Shown here: positions 7,904 to 15,228 of the stretch, piece after piece
How the letters are laid out: every line of letters starts with the position of its first letter
How positions within the stretch are numbered: position 1 is the first letter of the stretch
NCBI GenBank assembly: GCA_016869775.1
Contig: VGDJ01000016.1
Span: 1 to 15,310 of the forward strand
DNA: 15,310 nt
Direction of reading: 5' to 3'
Source of the DNA: Alphaproteobacteria bacterium
GTDB lineage: Bacteria; Pseudomonadota; Alphaproteobacteria; Rickettsiales; UBA1997
The notes under the pieces: model-generated
What the model was told of the DNA's origin: nothing
Databases searched by the model: none
Seen by the model: only the letters and a program-made list of their open reading frames with translations
Position numbers and translations under genes: made by a program

Positions 7904-8295
7904 AATTTTTCTAATGAAATTGAACCAAGATAATCGTAGATGCGATTTTCAAGACCATGCCATAAATGGTGAGTTTTGCATTTGGTTTTATTGGAATTAC
8001 AGCTTTGTTTTTCAATTGAACAACGAGTCATTTTTATTGGCTCATCAATAGCTTTGATTATGTCAGAAACTGAAATTTCAGATTTATTTTTGTATAAAAT
8101 ATATCCTCCACCTGGCCCCTTAATTGATTTAACAATATTATTTTTTCGCAGTAAAACAAAAATTTGCTCAAGATAAGATAGAGAAATGTTTTGAGATTTA
8201 GAGATTTCGCTTAAGGATATAGGTTTTAAAGAATTTTGTGATGCAATTTCTATAACTGCCATCACCGCGTAACGAGCTTTCGTTGTAAGAATCAT
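7900..8295 (-). CDS. iscR: Fe-S-sensing transcription regulator IscR (Rrf2 family)
   Basis: A winged-helix regulator that binds a [2Fe-2S] cluster and, in E. coli, represses the isc operon when loaded. The DNA-binding domain covers about residues 1-80, with TTKARYAVMA at the start, SLSYLEQIF including E43, and the wing KGPGGGYIL. Cluster ligands are C92, C99 and C106 with H109, in an order matching the E. coli set C92, C98, C104 and H107 but with each gap one residue longer. At 131 residues it is shorter than E. coli IscR (162), lacking the C-terminal tail. It is the first gene of the operon and sits beside an IscR-type operator, which supports autoregulation. Confidence 0.93.
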   Translation of the reverse strand: MILTTKARYAVMAVIEIASQNSLKPISLSEISKSQNISLSYLEQIFVLLRKNNIVKSIKGPGGGYILYKNKSEISVSDIIKAIDEPIKMTRCSIEKQSCNSNKTKCKTHHLWHGLENRIYDYLGSISLEKL

Positions 8296-8322
8296 GGAGA
8301 TAAAAATATTTCTAAAAATGAT

Positions 8323-8352
8323 ATAATATTTAATATCTGACTATTTTACTAA
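8323..8352 (-). promoter_or_regulatory. Likely isc operon promoter
   Basis: On the minus strand, TTAGTA (8347-8352) and TATTAT (8323-8328) are 18 bases apart, placing transcription start about 20 bases before the iscR ATG. The -35 lies inside the predicted IscR operator, the expected geometry for repression. Confidence 0.5.
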
Positions 8353-8357
8353 GGTAT
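8333..8357. promoter_or_regulatory. IscR type-1-like operator
   Basis: A 25-base imperfect palindrome with half-sites ATATCTGACT and ACTAAGGTAT around a five-base AT centre. Compared from memory with the E. coli IscR type-1 consensus (ATASYYGACT, RWWWY, AGTCRRSTAT), it matches at 22 of 25 positions in either orientation. It overlaps the predicted -35 of the isc promoter, directly upstream of iscR. Confidence 0.65.
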
Positions 8358-8412
8358 TTTTTTTGCTCAAGATGTTTTTAAACAAAAATTTAAATTTCGT
8401 AATTTCGGCTAC

Positions 8413-8441
8413 TTGCAATTAAAATTGATACTTAATATTAT
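8413..8441 (+). promoter_or_regulatory. Likely rpsA promoter
   Basis: TTGCAA (8413-8418) and TATTAT (8436-8441) are separated by exactly 17 bases. Transcription would begin near 8448 and give a leader of about 90 bases holding two perfect inverted repeats. Confidence 0.5.
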
Positions 8442-8448
8442 ATTTTCG

Positions 8449-8472
8449 CTTAGCGTTTAGCTAAGTTTTTTT
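8449..8472 (+). promoter_or_regulatory. rpsA leader hairpin 1 with T-tract
   Basis: CTTAGC and GCTAAG form a perfect six-base stem around GTTTA, followed by seven T residues. It looks like a small intrinsic terminator but starts at the predicted transcription start, so it may instead be a 5' stabilising hairpin or attenuator. No plus-strand gene lies upstream for it to terminate. Confidence 0.45.
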
Positions 8473-8491
8473 ATTAACAATATTATCACTC

Positions 8492-8514
8492 AATACAGTC
8501 TAAATACCTGTATT
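8492..8514 (+). promoter_or_regulatory. rpsA leader hairpin 2
   Basis: AATACAG and CTGTATT form a perfect seven-base stem with a nine-base loop, ending 25 bases before the rpsA ATG. The start itself lacks a Shine-Dalgarno sequence. S1 represses its own mRNA in E. coli through a structured leader, so this could play that role, but the link is inferred. Confidence 0.4.
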
Positions 8515-8539
8515 ATCTGGTTTCTCACATCTAATTATT

Positions 8540-10285
8540 ATGACTCAAAACGAAAACTTAAAAACCTTAAATATTGAACCAAATTCTAATTCAGAAAATT
8601 CTACTAACGATATTTTTACCAACGAAGATTTTGCCAAATTATTCGAAGAATTTGAAAAGGATACCCAGCAATTAGCTGAAGGAACGGTTGTAAAGGGAGT
8701 TGTAGTGGGCATTTCAGATAAAGGTGTTGCGGTTGATATTGGAGCTAAATCAGTTGGCTTTATTGATATTGCTGAATTCAGAAGAGATGGTGAAATTGAA
8801 GAAGGTGACGTTGTTGATGTTTTTCTTGAAAGGCTTGAAAACAAAAGAGGTGAACTAATAATCAGTCGTGAAAATGCTCGACGCCTCATTAATTGGAATT
8901 ATCTAAAAAATTGTCTTGAAGACAAAACCATTATTGATGGTAAAATCATTGGTCGTGTTAAAGGGGGATATGCTGCCGATGTTAATGGAATCATTTGTTT
9001 TTTACCTAGAAGTCAATTCGATACTGTTCTTCTTACCGACGATAATTTTTTAATTAATAAAATAGAGAAACTTCAAGTTTTGAAAATTGATGAAGTTCGT
9101 GGAAATATCGTGGTTTCTCGTAGGGCAGTCCTAGAAAGTCAGCGCAACATTGAAAAAGATAAAGTTTTATCGACCATAAAAGTTGGCGATGCTCTTGATG
9201 GAATTGTTAAGAATATCACTGATTACGGTGCTTTCATTGATTTTGGAAGTTTCGATGGTCTTTTACACCTTACAGATATTTCTTGGTGCAGAATCAAGCA
9301 TCCTTCTGAAGTATTGAAAGTTGGTCAAGAAGTTAAAGTTCAGGTCATTAAATATGATGAGGCTACCAAAAGAGTTTCACTAGGTATGAAACAACTTCAA
9401 CAAAACCCATGGGAATCAATTTCGCAAAGATATCCAGTTGGAGCCACACTAAAAGGCAAAGTTACGAACATAACTAGCTATGGTGCGTTTGTTGAAATTG
9501 AGCAAGGAATTGAAGGTTTGGTGCACGTATCAGAAATGAGTTGGTTAAAAAATAATTCAACCCCAAATAAATTTATTAATGCTGGTCAAGAAGTCGAAGT
9601 TATGGTTCTTGATATAAACTCACAAAATCATCGCATTTCTCTTGGAATGAAGCAATGCGAGCAAAATCCTTGGCAATCATTTTCAGATAAGCACAAAGTT
9701 GGTGATATTGTCGAAGGTGTTGTCAAAAATTTCACCGAATTTGGTTTGTTTATAGGATTTGATAGTGGTGTTGATGGACTTGTTCATGTTTCAGATATTT
9801 CTGAGCAGGGTTTAACCGAAGAAGTTCAGAAAAAATTCAAAGCTGGTGACAAAATAAAGGTTATGGTTTTGGGTAGCAACTACGAAAAAGAAAGAATTTC
9901 TCTTGGTATTCGTCAATTGGATAATCCTAATTTCCAAGCTGAGCTTGATAAAATTATCGAAGATTCAATTGTCTCCTGCTTGGTGATTGCAGTTAAAAAA
10001 GATTTCTTAGAAGTTGAGCTTGATTCGGGCCTTAAAGCCATAATTAAAAGACTTGATCTTTCCAATAATAAACAAAATCAAAAGACTGAAAAGTATGAGG
10101 TTGGTGACAGAATCGAGGCTAAAATCACAATGTTTAACAAAATTAGTGGCAAACTTCTTCTTTCCATTAAAGATCTAGAAAATGAAGAAAGAGAGTCACA
10201 TTTTTATTCTGAGTCAAATAGTGGAGCCACCATTGGAAGTATTGCTGGCGATGTTTTAGAATCTCTAAAAGACAAAACTTCGTAA
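8540..10285 (+). CDS. rpsA: 30S ribosomal protein S1
   Basis: S1 binds mRNA on the 30S subunit and promotes initiation on messages with weak or no Shine-Dalgarno sequence, which describes most starts in this window. The 581-residue protein has six S1/OB repeats beginning near residues 48, 130, 215, 302, 389 and 475. Repeats 3-5 are the most canonical, with DYGAF, SYGAF and EFGLF followed by GLLHLTDISW, GLVHVSEMSW and GLVHVSDIS. The two N-terminal repeats, which anchor S1 to the ribosome in E. coli, are more divergent, as usual. The N-terminal 30 residues are Asn/Glu-rich. The leader contains two hairpins. sppA follows after 9 bases, a pairing seen in other alphaproteobacteria, but the usual upstream cmk is absent. 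Confidence 0.96.
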   Translation: MTQNENLKTLNIEPNSNSENSTNDIFTNEDFAKLFEEFEKDTQQLAEGTVVKGVVVGISDKGVAVDIGAKSVGFIDIAEFRRDGEIEEGDVVDVFLERLENKRGELIISRENARRLINWNYLKNCLEDKTIIDGKIIGRVKGGYAADVNGIICFLPRSQFDTVLLTDDNFLINKIEKLQVLKIDEVRGNIVVSRRAVLESQRNIEKDKVLSTIKVGDALDGIVKNITDYGAFIDFGSFDGLLHLTDISWCRIKHPSEVLKVGQEVKVQVIKYDEATKRVSLGMKQLQQNPWESISQRYPVGATLKGKVTNITSYGAFVEIEQGIEGLVHVSEMSWLKNNSTPNKFINAGQEVEVMVLDINSQNHRISLGMKQCEQNPWQSFSDKHKVGDIVEGVVKNFTEFGLFIGFDSGVDGLVHVSDISEQGLTEEVQKKFKAGDKIKVMVLGSNYEKERISLGIRQLDNPNFQAELDKIIEDSIVSCLVIAVKKDFLEVELDSGLKAIIKRLDLSNNKQNQKTEKYEVGDRIEAKITMFNKISGKLLLSIKDLENEERESHFYSESNSGATIGSIAGDVLESLKDKTS

Positions 10286-10294
10286 TTTTTCGGT

Positions 10295-11212
10295 ATGAAT
10301 TTTTCTGATAATATTGGGGCGTTAATTTATCTCAAAAAAAAAGCTCAGAAGTGGAAAAATATCGCAATTTTAACTGCGATATTCTCCGCCATTTTAATTT
10401 TTAAATTAGTTTTTGGAATTAATTCTAATGTTATCGAAGGTGATTTTGTAGCGGTTGTTAAAATTGATGGCGTAATTGCCGAAGATGATAATCGTAGCAA
10501 AATTCTCAAAGAGATTACCAAACAATCATCAGTAAAAGCTGTTTTGGTGCGCTTTAATAGTCCAGGTGGAACGATAGTTGGAAGCGAAATTTTGTTTCGT
10601 GAGTTACTCGATATTAAAAAACATAAACCTCTAATTGTCCTTATCGATTCTGTTGGTGCTTCGGGGGCTTATATGGCTTCATTAGCTTCAGATTATATAA
10701 TTGCTCATAATGGAACTTTAACTGGCTCAGTTGGGGTATTAATGGAATCTCCTGAAATTTCTGATTTAGCTAGCAAAGTTGGCGTTAAATTTAACACATA
10801 TAAATCATCTCCTCTCAAAGGAAGCCCATCGATGTTTGAAAAATCAAATCCCGCTGTTGAAAAAGTTATTAAAGAATCAATTGCTGATTCTTATAATTTT
10901 TTTGTGGAACTAGTAAAAGAGAGAAGGGGAAGTAAGATTAATCCAAAAAACTATCCTATTATTTTTGATGGTAGAGTTTTTACCGGAAGGCAGGCCTTAA
11001 ATCTTGGTTTGATTGATTTAGTTGGTGGAATTAATGATGTCGAGAAATTGCTATTACTTTTTAAAATTGATACCAATAAAACTCCACTCAAAGAAGTTGA
11101 AGTTCTTAAAAAAGATCATCGATTAATTGATAAATTTTTAAATTTTTTGCCATTTTATAGTGATATAAAAAGCAAAATATTAGAAAATAAAATCATGGCT
11201 ATAATGAGCTAA
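10295..11212 (+). CDS. sppA: Signal peptide peptidase SppA (short form)
   Basis: A membrane-anchored serine protease of family S49 that degrades cleaved signal peptides. The 305-residue length fits the short (36-kDa type) form with one protease domain. An N-terminal membrane segment spans about residues 22-40, placing the catalytic domain in the periplasm. The oxyanion-region motif NSPGG is at 88-92. The nucleophile is S123 in GASGAYMAS, and the general-base lysine is K175 in SSPLKGSPS, giving the Ser-Lys dyad of this family. FDGRVFTGRQAL and LGLIDLVGG are the typical C-terminal motifs. It is probably cotranscribed with rpsA, 9 bases upstream. No clear terminator follows. Confidence 0.94.
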   Translation: MNFSDNIGALIYLKKKAQKWKNIAILTAIFSAILIFKLVFGINSNVIEGDFVAVVKIDGVIAEDDNRSKILKEITKQSSVKAVLVRFNSPGGTIVGSEILFRELLDIKKHKPLIVLIDSVGASGAYMASLASDYIIAHNGTLTGSVGVLMESPEISDLASKVGVKFNTYKSSPLKGSPSMFEKSNPAVEKVIKESIADSYNFFVELVKERRGSKINPKNYPIIFDGRVFTGRQALNLGLIDLVGGINDVEKLLLLFKIDTNKTPLKEVEVLKKDHRLIDKFLNFLPFYSDIKSKILENKIMAIMS

Positions 11213-11300
11213 ATCAATGGCTTGTTGTAGTTTTATTTTTATTAAAAAATTAAATGTAAATCAAATTTTTAGTTTGCTATTTAATTTTGGATAATTAGCT

Positions 11301-11330
11301 TTAGAACTCTAGCCTATTTTAGGTTAAAAT
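11301..11330 (+). promoter_or_regulatory. Likely acpP promoter
   Basis: TTAGAA (11301-11306) and TAAAAT (11325-11330) are 18 bases apart, giving a start near 11337 and a leader of about 37 bases without a Shine-Dalgarno sequence. Confidence 0.45.
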
Positions 11331-11373
11331 ATTAAAAATTAATTATCTTATTATTAACCAATCTGTTATTTAT

Positions 11374-11616
11374 ATGACTAACAACAACGAGATTTTAGAA
11401 AGAGTTAAAAAAATTATTATAAAGCACTTGGGTGCCGAAGAATCTAAAGTGGTCGAATCTGCAAATTTTATTGATGATCTAGGTGCTGACAGCCTTGATC
11501 AGGTTGAGCTTGTTATGGCTTTTGAAGAAGAGTTTGGAATTGAAATTCCTGATGAAGCTGCCGAAAAAATTGTTACTGTTGGAAATGCAGTAAAGTACAT
11601 TTCTGAAAATATGTAG
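11374..11616 (+). CDS. acpP: Acyl carrier protein AcpP
   Basis: A small acidic carrier that holds growing fatty-acyl chains on a 4'-phosphopantetheine arm during fatty acid synthesis. The 80-residue length is typical. The attachment serine is S40 in GADSLDQVELVM, followed by the conserved FEEEFGIEIPDE helix. It stands alone, with its own promoter-like sequence and a strong terminator, rather than between fabG and fabF as in many bacteria. High expression would be expected from the strong terminator and essential role. Confidence 0.97.
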   Translation: MTNNNEILERVKKIIIKHLGAEESKVVESANFIDDLGADSLDQVELVMAFEEEFGIEIPDEAAEKIVTVGNAVKYISENM

Positions 11617-11640
11617 TTAATAGCTATAATTTTCTTTCTA

Positions 11641-11678
11641 AAACCCCCTTAAAATAAAAATATTTAAGGGGGTTTTTT
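11641..11678 (+). terminator. Rho-independent terminator of acpP
   Basis: A perfect 13-base stem (11641-11653 with 11663-11675) holding five C-G pairs, a nine-base AT loop and a run of six T. It is by far the strongest terminator in the window and begins 24 bases after the acpP stop. Confidence 0.93.
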
Positions 11679-11824
11679 GTTGCCTTTACCTCTCAAATTT
11701 ATTCCGAAATAATTTTTAAAAATTTGAAAAAATAATATGAAAAATAATAACGTCATACTTATCTTGTCTGACAAATTGCTGTTTCCAAAACATATAGATT
11801 TAGGTTAATTATGGTTGGGAATAT

Positions 11825-12773
11825 ATGCTGGATAATATACAAATAGAGTTGCCAAGCGAAAATCAAGAATTAAAAAACAAAATTTAAGTCTAGATCAACA
11901 AAAAAGTGCTTATTGCAAAGAAGTTAATTAATCAAAAAAGGGAATTGCCTCAGTCTTTGCGAAGTGAAATTGATCTTGAAAGCAGTGAAAAATATCCCCT
12001 CCAAAATTTGCCAAAAAAACCAAAAGAATTGATAAAATATTCTCTTCAGGCAGTTAAATCAGAATTTTCCGATAGCGAATTAGATTTGGCAAATAGGCTA
12101 ATCTTTTGGGTTATATAAAAGGTATTGAGGAACAAAAAGAACCAACAAATTGAGTTGGGTGATCTGGCTTGGAATTAATGAAAATTTCAGATACTGATTT
12201 TATTAAAGCTCCAAAAAAAAGAGAAAAAGTGCCTAGCTTGGAAAATCCCGAACACAAAGATGAAAAGGAGTTGATTAGCACAGAAAATAAAGCTTTGTGT
12301 CTTAATCCAATTTTTAACTTTGGAATAGATAGTGAAGGGCGGAGAAAAGATGGCTTGCCCGAAAAATTAAATGAATATCAAAAAATATCGATTTTTATGT
12401 CGGATGACGAGGCAAAAAAATATTAAAATGCGTCAATTTTTTTGATCCAAGTTCCAATAACAAAGGAGAAAGATTCGATCATTTATCAGATTTTTATAAA
12501 AAGGTTGCACTCCCAATCAAAAAATTAGATCAAGATCGACAAGGAAAAGAAGTTGAAATTTTTATTTCTGATTTGGATTTGATAAATAGCGGGTATGATT
12601 TGAGGAAGTTTTTTGAAAATTATGCGATCAAAGATTTGTCTGAGTTTAGGGCTCCAATTCGAGCGCCAAGCGTTACTCCAGTAAATAATGGTGCAGAAAC
12701 TTTGTCTCAAGAGGCGCGCATGGCGCAAAGTTGTCAGTTGCGATCGATAAAGTTAGAATTTATAACCATTTAA
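11825..12773 (+). pseudogene. Decayed gene of unknown function, multiple frameshifts
   Basis: A stretch of coding-like sequence that keeps changing frame. From an ATG at 11825 the frame stops at 11885 and 11891. A second frame reads QNLSLDQQKSAYCKEV across the break, and reading then returns to the first frame until 12116. After 12112 it passes through YIKGIEEQKEP, then IELGDLAW, then a long stretch to about 12420. A seven-A run (12414-12420) marks a final shift, after which the frame stays open to 12773. Joined, these would encode roughly 310 hydrophilic residues rich in Lys, Glu and Asp, ending in a Pro/Ala segment. No domain is recognised. Flanking genes are intact, so true decay is likelier than poor sequence. 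Confidence 0.7.
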
Positions 12774-12879
12774 TTTATTGCTAATTGCGTTTCAACATTC
12801 TTTGTTTTAACAAACTTTTCCAAGTGCCATTCAGTATCAATCTTGCCCCAATATTTTATATTTTTAGTTTATTTGTGGG

Positions 12880-13668
12880 TTATTTTGAGATGGTGGATTC
12901 GACTTTGTCGATGATTTTTCTAAATAAATCGATCTCATAATTGTCATGTTTTTCTTGCATAACCGAAGCAATTCTTTCAAGCCCCATTCCAGTGTCGATG
13001 CACGGCTTCGGTAAAGGCCTCATGGATCCATCTTTGCCTTTGTCAAATTGCATAAAAACCAAATTCCAAATCTCAATAAAACGATCACCGTCTTGGTTTT
13101 TAGATCCGGGAGGTCCGCCAAAAATTTTGTCACCATGATCGTAAAAAATTTCTGAACATGGTCCGCAAGGCCCAGTTTCGCCCATTGACCAAAAATTATC
13201 GTCGGTGGCGATTCGGATAATTTTTTCGTCGCCAAAGCCAGCGATTTTTTGCCATAAATTTTTGGCTTCATCGTCATTATGATAAACTGTAACCAGAAGT
13301 TTGTCTTTGTTCAGTTTGAGTTCTTTATTTAAAAATTCCCATGCATAAAAAATTGCCTCTTCCTTAAAATAATCGCCAAATGAAAAATTGCCGAGCATCT
13401 CAAAAAAAGTATGGTGACGAGCGGTAAATCCAACATTATCGAGGTCGTTATGTTTTCCGCCGGCGCGCACGCATTTTTGGGAAGTGGCGACTCTTTTGAA
13501 TTTTGGCTCTTCGACTCCAATAAAATAATTTTTGAACTGATTCATGCCAGCATTGGAAAACATTAAACTGGGATCGTTATGAGGAATAAGTGGACTTGAG
13601 GGCAAAATTTGATGTCCGTTTTTAGCAAAATAATCTAAAAAACTTTGGCGGATCTGATTAGTTTTCAT
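12880..13668 (-). CDS. alaS: Alanyl-tRNA synthetase, catalytic domain only (truncated alaS)
   Basis: AlaRS charges tRNA-Ala. Normal bacterial enzymes have about 870 residues; this frame has 262. All of the class II catalytic core is present and unbroken: motif 1 (about 22-50, with FSNAGMNQFKNYF), motif 2 (about 59-102, with RHHTFFEMLGNFSFGDYF), SMGETGPCGPCSEI (161-174), and motif 3 DTGMGLERIASVMQ (225-238). The frame ends with a TAA soon after. The tRNA-binding, editing and C-Ala domains are missing, and no continuation is readable in any frame before the neighbouring pseudogene. It starts 20 bases after the rnpB 3' end. It may be a fragment left by rearrangement, a duplicate of an intact alaS elsewhere, or one half of a split enzyme. 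By itself it should not charge tRNA normally. Confidence 0.85.
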   Translation of the reverse strand: MKTNQIRQSFLDYFAKNGHQILPSSPLIPHNDPSLMFSNAGMNQFKNYFIGVEEPKFKRVATSQKCVRAGGKHNDLDNVGFTARHHTFFEMLGNFSFGDYFKEEAIFYAWEFLNKELKLNKDKLLVTVYHNDDEAKNLWQKIAGFGDEKIIRIATDDNFWSMGETGPCGPCSEIFYDHGDKIFGGPPGSKNQDGDRFIEIWNLVFMQFDKGKDGSMRPLPKPCIDTGMGLERIASVMQEKHDNYEIDLFRKIIDKVESTISK

Positions 13669-13688
13669 GAAATTTTTTTTAAGTTAAT

Positions 13689-14127
13689 GTAAAGCAAGCT
13701 ATAAGCCGGATTCTGTAATTGATTTCTCAATTGTTAGTCATTCATCTAGGATTGTTATTGCTAACAACCTCAAGCAACCTACCCAAATGGCAATAAAAAA
13801 GCTTATCTGTATAAATACGCGCCATTTCTATTTGGTCTTGCTCCCAATAGGGTTTTTCCAAATCCATGTTACCATGAAAGAGTGTGAGCTCTTACCTCAC
13901 ATTTTCACTCTCGCCCTTTATTTGATAAATTTTGAATAAATCAAATAAACTAAATCCGATAAGGGTTTAAGGCAGTATCTTCTCTGTGACACTTTCCCTA
14001 AGTATATTAAATTGCTCTAATTAACTCGCCAGTCGTTAACTGGTATTGTGCTTTTTTGGAGTCCGGACTTTCCTCTAATTTTCAAGTTTTAAAAAAACTA
14101 AAATCAGCGACCAACCGCTTGCCTTAC
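13689..14127 (-). ncRNA. rnpB: RNase P RNA, bacterial type A
   Basis: The catalytic RNA that matures tRNA 5' ends. On the minus strand, 5' GTAAGGCAAGC and 3' GCTTGCTTTAC pair fully (with one G-U) as helix P1, which sets the ends. Inside lie GAGGAAAGTCCGGACTCC (14058-14075), GTGTCACAGAGAAGATACTG with its flanking core, GGGAGCAAGACCAAATAG, and near the 3' end TAGATGAATGAC and ACAGAATCCGGCTTATAG. All are hallmark conserved segments. The length of about 439 bases is a little above typical. No T-rich terminator follows, and alaS begins 20 bases later, so the 3' end is probably made by processing of a longer transcript. Confidence 0.96.
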
Positions 14128-14136
14128 AAGTTTTTA

Positions 14137-14164
14137 ATTTTAAAATGACGGGGTTCATTTGCAA
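14137..14164 (-). promoter_or_regulatory. Likely rnpB promoter
   Basis: On the minus strand, TTGCAA (14159-14164) and TAAAAT (14137-14142) are 16 bases apart, 10 bases before the start of helix P1. The same short gap must also serve trpS on the other strand. Confidence 0.5.
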
Positions 14165-14181
14165 CTTTAAAGATTTTTAAA

Positions 14182-15225
14182 TTGAAAAAAGTTTTTTCTG
14201 GAATACAGCCAACCGGCAATATCCACATCGGAAATTATCTCGGGGCCATCAAAAATTGGCTCCCACTCCAAAACGATAATGAATGCTTGTTTGGAGTTAT
14301 GAATTTGCACGCCATTACTCTCAAACAAAATCCGGATGAACTTAAAAATAATATTTTAAAAACTTTAGCCACCTATATTGCTTGTGGCCTAGACTTAAAA
14401 AAATCTAAAATTTTTATTCAAAGTGATGTGCCGGAGCATCTTGAATTGGCTTGGGTTCTGGGAACTCTCACGCCTCTTGGTTGGCTTAGTCGCATGACTC
14501 AATTTAAAGATAAAGCCGATCTAATATCGAGCGCTGATGTTGGTGGTGTTTTATTTGGACATGGCGATAAAGAAGGTGAGGGTAGCAATAAAAATGCTAA
14601 TCTTGGCCTTTATTCTTATCCAGTATTGATGGCTTCCGATATATTGCTTTATAAAACTGATTTTGTTCCTGTCGGTGAAGATCAAAAGCAACATCTAGAA
14701 CTCACTCGTGACATTGCTGGTGCCTTCAATCGTCAATTTAATGTCGAATATTTTAAACTTCCTGAGCCACTTATCATCAAACAAACCAAGCGCATTATGT
14801 CTCTTCAAGATGGCACCAAAAAAATGAGTAAGTCTGATCAATCATTAATTTCTCGAATCAATCTCGACGATTCTGCTGACGAAATTTTAAAGAAAATTAA
14901 AAAATCTAAAACCGATTCCGAGGCCCGAATTTATTATGACGAATCGCGCCCAGAAATTTATAATTTACTCAATATTTTTGCGAGTTTTGCCAATAAATCT
15001 CCACTCAAAATCGCCGAAGAATATGAAAATTCTGGTTTTGGTAAATTTAAACAAGATTTGGCGGAGGTTATAATTGCTGAGTTAGAGCCAATTTCTATAA
15101 AAATTCATAATCTACTCAAAGAGAAAAGCTATCTTGTTAAGATTATCGAAGATGGAAAGCTATACGCCAAAGATGTCGCTTCAAAAACTAGGCAAGATGT
15201 ATACAAAATAACTGGACTCAACTAA
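14182..15225 (+). CDS. trpS: Tryptophanyl-tRNA synthetase
   Basis: A class I synthetase that charges tRNA-Trp. The HIGH-type motif is HIGN at residues 15-18 (GNIHIGNYLG) and the KMSKS loop is at 214-218. VPVGEDQKQHLELTRDI, the dimer and active-site segment, is at about 162-178. The start is TTG: it gives the standard N-terminus (KKVFSGIQPTGNIHIG), and the nearest upstream ATG is out of frame. At 347 residues it is somewhat long. Between TQFKDKA and NLGLYSYPVLM (about residues 112-136) there is a Gly-rich insertion of about 20 residues relative to E. coli TrpRS. nadA follows after 3 bases, so the two are probably one operon. Confidence 0.96.
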   Translation: MKKVFSGIQPTGNIHIGNYLGAIKNWLPLQNDNECLFGVMNLHAITLKQNPDELKNNILKTLATYIACGLDLKKSKIFIQSDVPEHLELAWVLGTLTPLGWLSRMTQFKDKADLISSADVGGVLFGHGDKEGEGSNKNANLGLYSYPVLMASDILLYKTDFVPVGEDQKQHLELTRDIAGAFNRQFNVEYFKLPEPLIIKQTKRIMSLQDGTKKMSKSDQSLISRINLDDSADEILKKIKKSKTDSEARIYYDESRPEIYNLLNIFASFANKSPLKIAEEYENSGFGKFKQDLAEVIIAELEPISIKIHNLLKEKSYLVKIIEDGKLYAKDVASKTRQDVYKITGLN

Positions 15226-15228
15226 ATC

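Noticed and set aside
8449..8472. Terminator of an upstream plus-strand gene
   Set aside because: The gene upstream is divergent, so nothing on the plus strand needs terminating. It is listed as a leader hairpin instead.
11906..12773. Three separate small plus-strand genes
   Set aside because: The pieces abut, change frame with protein-like sequence continuing across the breaks, and have no separate start signals. One decayed gene explains them better.
12850..12882. Readthrough or frameshift continuing alaS beyond its stop
   Set aside because: After TAA the same frame hits another stop within 9 codons, and no frame downstream shows AlaRS sequence.
13020..13520. Other minus-strand frames inside alaS
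   Set aside because: They are out-of-frame shadows; the alaS frame carries all catalytic motifs.
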